Part shown: positions 7,937 through 14,865 of the stretch, piece after piece
Layout: each line of letters opens with the position of its first letter
How positions within the stretch are numbered: position 1 is the stretch's first letter
Source of the DNA: Pseudomonadota bacterium
GTDB taxonomy: Bacteria > Pseudomonadota > Gammaproteobacteria > Steroidobacterales > Steroidobacteraceae
DNA length: 14,865 nucleotides
Reading direction: 5' to 3'
Assembly (NCBI GenBank): GCA_018241455.1
Contig: JAFEDW010000023.1
Location: 1-14,865, forward strand
Program-made: the position numbers and the translations under genes
The notes under the pieces: generated by a model
Told to the model about the DNA's origin: nothing
The model's database searches: none
The model's input: only the letters and a program-made list of their open reading frames with translations

Positions 7937-8760
7937 GCGCGCCGCGCGTCGCTGTCGGGCGAGGCGATGCCGAACAACTGGCGCGCGGCCGCGGTCGTAT
8001 GGGCCGCACACTCTTCGATTGACTCGCCGCGCAGGCGCGCCACCACGGCGGCGATGTGCGCGAGGAAGGCCGGCTCGTTGCGGCGCGATGACGGTCGCGG
8101 CTGCAGGTCGCGCGGCAACAGGTAAGGGCCATCGGTCTCGAGCAGCAGGCGCCCCGCCGGGATGCGGCGCACGAGTTGCTGCAGGTGCCGGCCGCGCCGC
8201 TCATCGCAGATCCAGCCGGTGATGCCGATGTGCAGGCCAAGATCCAGGTAGGCGTCCAGTTCGGCTTCGCCGCCGGTGAAGCAGTGGGCGACGCCGTGCA
8301 ACGGGCGCTTGCGCCGCGTGCTGGCATGTTCGCGCAGCGCAGCGATGAAATCGGCGTGCGCATCGCGCTGGTGCAGGAACAGCGGCTTGCCGCACTCGGC
8401 TGCCAGCCCAAGTTGCAGCGTGAACGCCGCGCGCTGGGCGGTGCGCGGCGAGTACTCGCGAAAGTAGTCGAGCCCGCATTCGCCGACCGCGACGACTTCC
8501 GGTTCCGCGAGCAGCATCCGCAGTGCCGGCAAGTGCTCCGGCGAGAGCTCCGCGGCGTGGTGCGGGTGCACGCCAGCGGTCGCGTACAGGCGTTGCGGAT
8601 GCGCGCGGGCGAGCGCGAGCGCCGCGGCGCTCGAGGGCAGCGTCGCGCCGGTCACGATCAGCTGCGACACGCCGGCGGCGCGGGCGCGATCGATGACCGC
8701 GTCGCGATCGTCCGCGTAACTGTCGTGCGTCAGGTTGATGCCGATATCGAGCAGGTCCAT
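7933..8760 (-). CDS. tatD: TatD family metal-dependent 3'-5' exonuclease / DNase
   Basis: TatD is a cytoplasmic TIM-barrel metallohydrolase, known in E. coli as a 3'-5' exonuclease linked to DNA repair and oxidative damage. Counting from the chosen ATG, the start MDLLDIGINLTH aligns with E. coli MFDIGVNLTS. Metal-site motifs follow in order: GVHPH, GECGLDY (Glu), LHQRDAH, HCFTGG, and ETDGPYLLPRDL (Asp). The stretches GITGWICDERRG and PSSRRNEPAFL match TatD itself better than its paralogues YcfH or YjjV. An in-frame GTG lies 18 bases upstream, at 8778, and would give 281 rather than 275 residues. I prefer 8760 because homologues begin there, though neither start has a clear Shine-Dalgarno. The gene is transcribed towards the threonine operon and divergently from the metallopeptidase gene. 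Confidence 0.95.
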   Translation of the reverse strand: MDLLDIGINLTHDSYADDRDAVIDRARAAGVSQLIVTGATLPSSAAALALARAHPQRLYATAGVHPHHAAELSPEHLPALRMLLAEPEVVAVGECGLDYFREYSPRTAQRAAFTLQLGLAAECGKPLFLHQRDAHADFIAALREHASTRRKRPLHGVAHCFTGGEAELDAYLDLGLHIGITGWICDERRGRHLQQLVRRIPAGRLLLETDGPYLLPRDLQPRPSSRRNEPAFLAHIAAVVARLRGESIEECAAHTTAAARQLFGIASPDSDARRA

Positions 8761-8770
8761 GGGCGCGGCA

Positions 8771-8791
8771 GTGTACACAGCACGGCCGTGC
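8771..8791. promoter_or_regulatory. Two adjacent palindromes in the tatD / metallopeptidase divergent spacer
   Basis: GTGTACAC (8771-8778) is a perfect 8-base palindrome. One base later, GCACGGCCGTGC (8780-8791) is a perfect 12-base palindrome. Both lie in the short spacer between two divergent genes, and the second covers the -35 position of the predicted plus-strand promoter. This is a plausible operator for a dimeric regulator. GC-rich palindromes also arise by chance in such genomes, so confidence is modest. Confidence 0.4.
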
Positions 8792-8800
8792 CCGTGCCCC

Positions 8801-8809
8801 TGATATGAT
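8801..8809 (+). promoter_or_regulatory. Extended -10 promoter for the metallopeptidase gene
   Basis: TGATATGAT matches the extended -10 consensus TGnTATAAT at all but one of its fixed positions, in a strongly GC-rich setting. No -35 hexamer is visible 17 bases upstream, which extended -10 promoters tolerate. Transcription would begin near 8816, four or so bases before the ATG at 8820. The mRNA would then be essentially leaderless. Confidence 0.5.
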
Positions 8810-8819
8810 GGATGGCAGC

Positions 8820-9578
8820 ATGACGACCGCAGCCCTGAACCAGCTACCGCTTTGGAATGACGATGCCACCGACGCCGGTTGGCGCGTGCGCCGCAGCCAG
8901 CGCGCGCGTCGCCTCGGGGTGCGCGTGTTCCGCGACGGCAGCGTCGAGATCGTGGCGCCGGTCGGCGCCAGCGCGCGCCAGGTCAGTGGATTCGTCGAGC
9001 GGCACCGCGGCTGGATCGAACGGCATCGACAGCGCACGCCGCGCGTCGGGTTGGCATTCCCGCCCGAGCGCATCGAGCTCGTGGCGCTCGGCGAAAACTG
9101 GCGCTGCGAGCGGCGCGCGGAACCAGCGGCCGGCGGCGGGCGACTGCGCGCGCTGGGCGGCGATGCCGGCGGGGTGCTCGAGCTGCACGGCGACGATGGC
9201 GATGGGTTGCTGCGCGCGGCGCTGCTCGATTGGCTGTGCGAGCGGGCGCGCAATGCGCTGGTGCCGCGACTCGAGCAGCTCGCTGCCGCGCTCGGCGTGC
9301 GCTACCAGCGGGTGCAGATCCGGCGCCAGCGCACGCGTTGGGGCAGCTGCTCGGCGCGGGGCACGATCAGCCTGAACTGCTGCCTGCTGTTCCACCGGGC
9401 GGCCGTGGTGCGCTACTTGCTGGCGCACGAGCTGGCGCATCGCACGCACATGAACCATTCGGCGCGCTTCTGGAACCTGGTCGAGCAGTACGAGCCCGAC
9501 TGGCGCAGCCACGATCGGGAACTGGCCCACGGCTGGAGCCAGGTGCCGGGATGGGTGCTGCAGGCGCTGCGCGCCTGA
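8820..9578 (+). CDS. YgjP-like (SprT-type) zinc metallopeptidase domain protein
   Basis: This protein belongs to the YgjP-like metallopeptidase family (Pfam formerly DUF45). The C-terminal half has the diagnostic block: RTRWGSCS with a following GTISLN, then the gluzincin-like zinc motif HELAH at residues 203-207 and NHSARFW, with a third likely ligand at His213 (numbering from the ATG at 8820). The N-terminal ~75 residues carry the family's RRSQRARRLGVRV and RDGSVEIVAP strands. E. coli YgjP has been reported to hydrolyse UTP, so peptidase activity is not assured. ATG codons at 8805 and 8808 are also in frame, but they lie inside the predicted -10 element. I therefore start at 8820, giving 252 residues. 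That is longer than E. coli YgjP (about 167), with a Gly/Arg-rich insertion near residues 95-125. Confidence 0.85.
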   Translation: MTTAALNQLPLWNDDATDAGWRVRRSQRARRLGVRVFRDGSVEIVAPVGASARQVSGFVERHRGWIERHRQRTPRVGLAFPPERIELVALGENWRCERRAEPAAGGGRLRALGGDAGGVLELHGDDGDGLLRAALLDWLCERARNALVPRLEQLAAALGVRYQRVQIRRQRTRWGSCSARGTISLNCCLLFHRAAVVRYLLAHELAHRTHMNHSARFWNLVEQYEPDWRSHDRELAHGWSQVPGWVLQALRA

Positions 9579-9592
9579 GCGGCGCATCAGGC
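9573..9592 (+). terminator. Possible weak hairpin terminator after the metallopeptidase gene
   Basis: GCCTGA (9573-9578, including the TGA stop codon) and TCAGGC (9587-9592) form a perfect 6-base-pair stem with an 8-base loop. No T-tract follows, so intrinsic termination is doubtful. It may be a chance fold or a 3' stabilising element. Confidence 0.25.
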
Positions 9593-9619
9593 AGGACATG
9601 TACGGGATCGTTGCAATGC

Positions 9620-9625
9620 AGGGGA
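9620..9625 (+). promoter_or_regulatory. Shine-Dalgarno of kynA
   Basis: AGGGGA lies 7 bases before the GTG at 9633. It is one of the clearest ribosome binding sites in the window, and it decides the non-ATG start of kynA. Confidence 0.7.
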
Positions 9626-9632
9626 CAGCGCC

Positions 9633-10496
9633 GTGAGCGAGCAGAAACCACCGGTTGAACATGTCGGCAGCGTCGACCTGCGTGACGAGCCGGTGCACTG
9701 GAACCTGGGCGATTCGCTCTCCTATGGCGAGTACCTGCGGCTCGACCTGCTGCTGGCCGCGCAGCGGCCGCTGACCGGTGAACACAATGAAATGCTGTTC
9801 ATCATCGTGCACCAGGTCTCGGAGCTGTGGATGCGGTTGCTGCGGCACGAGTTGACGGCGGTCATGGATTGCGTGCGCCGCGATGAACTGGACGCCTCCT
9901 TCAAGATGTTCAGCCGCATCGACCACGTGCAGGGACAGCTGCTGGCAGTCTGGGACGTGCTTTCGACGATGACGCCGTTCGACTACGCGGCGTTCCGCAA
10001 TGCGCTCGGGCGCTCATCCGGCTTCCAGTCACAGCAATACCGGCTGATCGAATTCCTGCTCGGCAACAAGCACGCCGACATGATCAAGGTGCACGAGCGC
10101 GATGCGCAGGCCCACGCCGAGCTGGAGCGTGCGCTGCGCGCACCGAGCCTGTACGACGAAGTGCTGCGCTTGCTGTCACGCCGCGGGCGCGATATTCCGC
10201 AGGAACTGCTGGCGCGCGATTTCTCGCTGCCCTACGAGGCGAACAAGCAGGTGACGGCGGCGTGGCTCAGCGTCTACCTCAACGCCGAGAAGGACTGGGA
10301 CCTGTACGAGCTCGGCGAACATCTCGTCGACCTCGATCACCGCTTCCAGCTGTGGCGCTACCAGCATATGAAGACAGTCGAGCGCATCATCGGCTACAAG
10401 CCCGGAACCGGCGGCACCGCCGGCGTGGCCTACCTGGCCAAGGCGTTGCGGCTCAGGTTCTTTCCGGAGCTGTGGGAAGCGCGGAATTCGATGTAG
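9633..10496 (+). CDS. kynA: Tryptophan 2,3-dioxygenase
   Basis: This cytoplasmic haem enzyme opens the indole ring of tryptophan with O2 to give N-formylkynurenine, the first step of the kynurenine route. The 287 residues are close to the Xanthomonas campestris enzyme in length. The residues I recall as important in that structure (Phe51, His55, Tyr113, Arg117, haem ligand His240, Thr254) all recur with a constant +5 shift. They appear as Phe56 and His60 in MLFIIVHQ, Tyr118 and Arg122 in YAAFR, His245 in WRYQH, and Thr259 in KPGTGGT. Other family stretches are SGFQSQQYRLIEFLLGNK and KTVERIIGYKPG. Translation starts at GTG behind a good Shine-Dalgarno. No other kynurenine gene (formamidase, kynureninase) is in the window, so it stands alone. 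Its last 44 bases overlap the converging msrQ gene. Confidence 0.97.
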   Translation: MSEQKPPVEHVGSVDLRDEPVHWNLGDSLSYGEYLRLDLLLAAQRPLTGEHNEMLFIIVHQVSELWMRLLRHELTAVMDCVRRDELDASFKMFSRIDHVQGQLLAVWDVLSTMTPFDYAAFRNALGRSSGFQSQQYRLIEFLLGNKHADMIKVHERDAQAHAELERALRAPSLYDEVLRLLSRRGRDIPQELLARDFSLPYEANKQVTAAWLSVYLNAEKDWDLYELGEHLVDLDHRFQLWRYQHMKTVERIIGYKPGTGGTAGVAYLAKALRLRFFPELWEARNSM

Positions 10497-11184
10497 CCGG
10501 TACCGATGCGGGCGGCGCGGCCCGCGGCGCGGCGCGCGGCGCAGCTCGTGCCGCGCGCAGTGCGTCGCGTTGCCGCCGCCACAGCCGCCAGCCCAGCAGC
10601 ATCGTCGCCAGCGCCGCGTAGAGCAGCGGCTCGCGGATGTCCTTTTTCACCTGCCACCAGTAGTGCCAGACGCCGAGCGCGGTGGCCACGTAGACGAGTC
10701 GGTGCAGGCTTTGCCAGTGGCGGCGCAGGCGGCGCATCCAGCCGTTCGTCGACGTGATCGCCAGCGCCAGCAGCATCAGCAGCGCCGTGAAGCCGATCGT
10801 GATGTACGGCCTTTTCACCAGGTCCTTGACGATGGCGCTCCAGCTGAAGCCCTGGAACGGGCCCACGTAGGTCAGGAAATGCAGCAGCGCGTACGTGAAC
10901 GCCCAGACGCCGAGCATGCGCCGCAGTCGCAGCAGCCGCGCATTGCCGGTGAGTACCCGCAACGGCGATACGCACAGCGTGACCAGCAGCAAATTGAGCG
11001 CGCTGTGGCCGAAGATGCCGAGCATGCGCCGCACCGGGTCAACACCCAGGCCCGGGGCGGGCAGGTGCGTGCCGATGGTCAGGTTGCAGACCGCTGCGAG
11101 CACCCAGGCCAGCGGCACGCTGCAGGCGAGGAACAGCAACGGTTTGTAGACGAAGCGGTAGCGTTGATCGGCTTGGCTGATCAT
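10453..11184 (-). CDS. msrQ: MsrQ, haem-binding membrane subunit of the MsrPQ methionine sulfoxide reductase
   Basis: MsrQ (formerly YedZ) is an inner-membrane b-type haem protein that passes electrons to periplasmic MsrP. The 243-residue protein has about six hydrophobic segments, starting at ~14-34 and 57-75, and belongs to the ferric-reductase-like transmembrane family. Likely haem histidines are His102 (YALLHF), His161 (SLHRLVY) and His174 (VWHYWW), in the arrangement of the E. coli protein. The start follows the msrP stop by 8 bases with no clear Shine-Dalgarno, so coupled translation is likely. Residues ~205-243 form a tail beyond the last membrane segment, with three RAAP repeats and a Pro/Ala/Ser end that the conserved family does not require. 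The last 44 bases are antisense to the end of kynA. Confidence 0.93.
   Translation of the reverse strand: MISQADQRYRFVYKPLLFLACSVPLAWVLAAVCNLTIGTHLPAPGLGVDPVRRMLGIFGHSALNLLLVTLCVSPLRVLTGNARLLRLRRMLGVWAFTYALLHFLTYVGPFQGFSWSAIVKDLVKRPYITIGFTALLMLLALAITSTNGWMRRLRRHWQSLHRLVYVATALGVWHYWWQVKKDIREPLLYAALATMLLGWRLWRRQRDALRAARAAPRAAPRAAPPASVPATSNSALPTAPERT
10513..10548 (-). repeat. Three 12-base tandem repeats coding RAAP-RAAP-RAAP in the MsrQ tail
   Basis: On the plus strand, the 12-base units GGCGCGGCCCGC (10514-10525), GGCGCGGCGCGC (10526-10537) and GGCGCAGCTCGT (10538-10549) follow one another. Read on the minus strand they give MsrQ residues 213-224, three copies of RAAP. The first two units differ by one base and the third has diverged. 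The same DNA can form a GC hairpin, GCGGGC (10508-10513) with GCCCGC (10520-10525), but no T-tract follows. Confidence 0.7.
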
Positions 11185-11192
11185 GGACGCGC

Positions 11193-12170
11193 TCAGAAAT
11201 TGCGGCGCAGGTCGAGGCCCTGGTAAAGGCTCGCGACCTGCTCGCCGTAGCCATTGAACATCTCGGTCGGGTGGCGCGGCGCGAACAGCCCTTCGCCGAT
11301 GCGCCGCTCGGTGGCCTGGCTCCAGCGCGGATGATCGACGTTCGGGTTCACGTTGGCATAGAAACCGTATTCATCAGGCCAGGCCGCGGGCCAGGTGGTG
11401 CGGGGCTGCCGTGCGCTGAAGCGGATGCGCACGATCGACTTGCCGCTCTTGAACCCGTACTTCCACGGCAGGTGTACGCGCAGCGGCGCGCCGTTCTGGT
11501 TCGGCAACTCGCGGCCATATACGCCCACCACCATCAGCGCCAGCGGGTTCATGGCCTCGTCGATGCGCAGGCCCTCGACATAGGGCCAGTCGAGCACCCC
11601 ACGGCGCTGGCCGGGCATTTGCTGCGGATCGAGCAGCGTCGTGAACTCGACGAACTTCGCGCGCGAGGTCGGACGGAAGCGCTTCAGCAGGTCGCCGAGC
11701 GGAAAGCCGACCCACGGAATGACCATGGACCAACCCTCGACGCAACGATGCCGGTAGATGCGCTCTTCCAGCGGATGGGCCTTGAGGATGTCTTCGAGGT
11801 TGTAGCGGCCGGTGACTTCCGCTTCGCCGGCGATGGTCAGGCTCCAGGGGCGCGTGCGCAGCGAGCCGGCATTGGCGGCCGGATCGGTCTTGTCGATGCC
11901 GAACTCGTAGAAATTGTTGTAGCCCGTGATCTCCTCGTAGGTGTTCGGCTTGTCCACGGCGACGAAGTGCGGATTGCGCGTGTAGCGCAATGCCGCCGCG
12001 CCGGCCGCGGGCGTGGCGGCGGGCGCGCCCGGTGCCGCACGGCCCGACGCAGGAATCAGGCTCGCGCCCGCGAGGCCCAGCGCGCTGGCCAGCAGCCCGC
12101 GCCGCATGCGGAAGTAGCGCTCGGCGGTAATCTCGGAGGGACGGATATGGGGCAGCTTGGGCGTTCGCAT
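11193..12170 (-). CDS. msrP: MsrP, periplasmic molybdopterin-dependent methionine sulfoxide reductase
   Basis: MsrP (formerly YedY) reduces methionine sulfoxide in periplasmic proteins, repairing oxidative or chlorine damage, with electrons from MsrQ. The 325 residues have the E. coli layout: a leader region PSEITAERYF, then MRRGLLASALGLAGASLIP, a Tat-type signal with Arg23-Arg24 followed by a hydrophobic stretch and probable cleavage near SGRA-AP. The molybdenum ligand is Cys143 in RHRCVEGWSMVIPW. Conserved stretches YNNFYEF (84-90), GAPLRVHLPWKYGFKSGKS (227-244) and WPDEYGFYANVNP (264-276) are present. An Ala/Pro linker (about 45-60) separates the signal from the mature domain. GAG, about 8 bases before the ATG, can serve as Shine-Dalgarno. 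The adjacent msrQ downstream confirms the pair. Confidence 0.97.
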   Translation of the reverse strand: MRTPKLPHIRPSEITAERYFRMRRGLLASALGLAGASLIPASGRAAPGAPAATPAAGAAALRYTRNPHFVAVDKPNTYEEITGYNNFYEFGIDKTDPAANAGSLRTRPWSLTIAGEAEVTGRYNLEDILKAHPLEERIYRHRCVEGWSMVIPWVGFPLGDLLKRFRPTSRAKFVEFTTLLDPQQMPGQRRGVLDWPYVEGLRIDEAMNPLALMVVGVYGRELPNQNGAPLRVHLPWKYGFKSGKSIVRIRFSARQPRTTWPAAWPDEYGFYANVNPNVDHPRWSQATERRIGEGLFAPRHPTEMFNGYGEQVASLYQGLDLRRNF

Positions 12171-12211
12171 CGTGGGTCTCGTACTGCTATTTCGCCACTG
12201 GGCGGCACAGG

Positions 12212-12907
12212 TTACAGACCCTGGATCGCGGCCAAAGTGCCCTCATTGCCCGGCGTCGACCAGCGCACGACGTGCACCGAAGGCGTGTGCAGCACTTCTT
12301 CGGATCGGCCGTTGACATAGGTGCCGGCGTCGACGAGCCGCAGGTGCTCGAGATCGGCGCGGCTGTTGCCGTAGGCCTGTGAGAGCCGTGGCTGGAGCCT
12401 TGCCAGCACGGCCTGCACGCAGCGGGCCTTTTCCTCGCCGCGCCGGTTCGCCGAAGCCAGCGCACCATCGAGCGTGCCATTGCCCCGCCAGCGCACCTCG
12501 GTGCAGATGCACTCATCGAACCCGAGCGCGCGCGCGATATCCGGAACGTAGAGATCGGGGCTGGCCGACAGCAGCACCAGGTGCGTTTGCGTGCGCCGGT
12601 GCGTTGCGATCAGCGTGAGCGCTTCGGCGTACAGGCCGGTGCGCAGCAGTCGCTGCGTGAAGCGGGCGGCCCAACGTTCGAGCGCGGCGCGTGGCGCTCC
12701 GCCGAGCGTGAGGCGAATGATGCTGCCCTTGAGCGCACCGCGATCGCGCCCGGCGAGCGCGTAGCGCAGGAGCGGTGCGACGCACAAGGGCAGGCGCCAC
12801 CAGCGCGATGGGTGGCGTAGCAGGAAACCGCTGATGAATGGCCACAGCGTGTCGTGGCGCGTGATCGTGCCATCGAGATCGAAGATCGCCAGGGTGCCGC
12901 CGGCCAT
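12212..12907 (-). CDS. HAD superfamily subfamily IB hydrolase (phosphatase)
   Basis: This 231-residue haloacid-dehalogenase-type phosphatase is related to SerB and PgpC. Motif I is FDLDGT, with nucleophile Asp10 and acid/base Asp12. Motif II is Ser114 in LLSASPD, the motif III lysine is Lys160 in GEEKAR, and motif IV is YGNSRADLEHLRL (179-191). A helical C1-type cap lies between about 20 and 100 and includes a hydrophobic, Trp/Leu-rich stretch (LWPFISGFLL, WWRLPLCVAPLL) that could sit near the membrane. In motif IV the usual GDS..D reads GNS..D, so the first metal-binding Asp is Asn181 while Asp185 remains. The gene lies 23 bases after acnA and 41 bases before msrP on the same strand. The substrate is unknown. 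A phospholipid or small phosphoester is possible, but nothing in the sequence settles it. Confidence 0.88.
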   Translation of the reverse strand: MAGGTLAIFDLDGTITRHDTLWPFISGFLLRHPSRWWRLPLCVAPLLRYALAGRDRGALKGSIIRLTLGGAPRAALERWAARFTQRLLRTGLYAEALTLIATHRRTQTHLVLLSASPDLYVPDIARALGFDECICTEVRWRGNGTLDGALASANRRGEEKARCVQAVLARLQPRLSQAYGNSRADLEHLRLVDAGTYVNGRSEEVLHTPSVHVVRWSTPGNEGTLAAIQGL

Positions 12908-12930
12908 CGGGGCCTGTTCAGCAATCCGCT

Positions 12931-14865
<1,935 letters not shown>

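Noticed and set aside
8805..8807. First ATG of the metallopeptidase frame as its start
   Set aside because: It falls inside the predicted extended -10 element and has no Shine-Dalgarno. The ATG at 8820 fits better.
10508..10525. GC hairpin after kynA as an intrinsic terminator
   Set aside because: It has no following T-tract and lies within the repeated coding tail of msrQ, so the repeat explains it better.

Overview
This is a GC-rich, densely coding chromosomal window made mostly of core metabolic and housekeeping genes, with no gap above about 135 bases. The fused aspartokinase/homoserine dehydrogenase followed directly by homoserine kinase and an E. coli-type threonine synthase is the gammaproteobacterial threonine operon layout. 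The TatD, MsrP/MsrQ and AcnA proteins also look gammaproteobacterial. High GC and a tryptophan 2,3-dioxygenase very like the Xanthomonas enzyme suggest a Xanthomonadales/Nevskiales-type lineage. That placement is inference from gene content and protein motifs, not from a search.

Region 1 (1-2446, plus strand) is the 3' part of an export operon: the end of an HlyD-type periplasmic adaptor, an ABC ATPase and an ABC-2 permease, overlapping or abutting. A 135-base gap follows. Region 2 (2582-7936, plus strand) is thrA-thrB-thrC with overlaps of 4 and 1 bases. A small membrane-anchored protein with a NERD (nuclease-related) domain is coupled to thrC by another 4-base overlap. The three Thr enzymes convert aspartate to threonine via homoserine, apart from the aspartate-semialdehyde dehydrogenase step encoded elsewhere. 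The NERD protein has no known place in that pathway and is the least explained gene in the window.

Region 3 (7933-9578): tatD (minus strand) converges on the NERD gene so tightly that one CTAG supplies both stop codons. On its other side tatD diverges from a YgjP-type zinc metallopeptidase gene. The short divergent spacer holds two perfect palindromes and an extended -10 promoter. Region 4 (9633-10496, plus strand) is kynA, whose 3' end overlaps the converging msrQ by 44 bases.

Region 5 (10453-14865, minus strand) reads acnA (N-terminal part beyond the window) - HAD-IB phosphatase - msrP - msrQ with gaps of 23, 41 and 8 bases, so it could be one transcript. MsrP is the exported molybdenum methionine sulfoxide reductase and MsrQ its membrane haem partner, a periplasmic protein repair pair. 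AcnA is the TCA-cycle aconitase with an Fe-S cluster.

I found no RNA gene, insertion sequence, prophage, CRISPR array or defence island. The items most worth a second look are the NERD gene inside the threonine operon, the divergent tatD/ygjP promoter, and the thrA leader that lacks the expected attenuator peptide.
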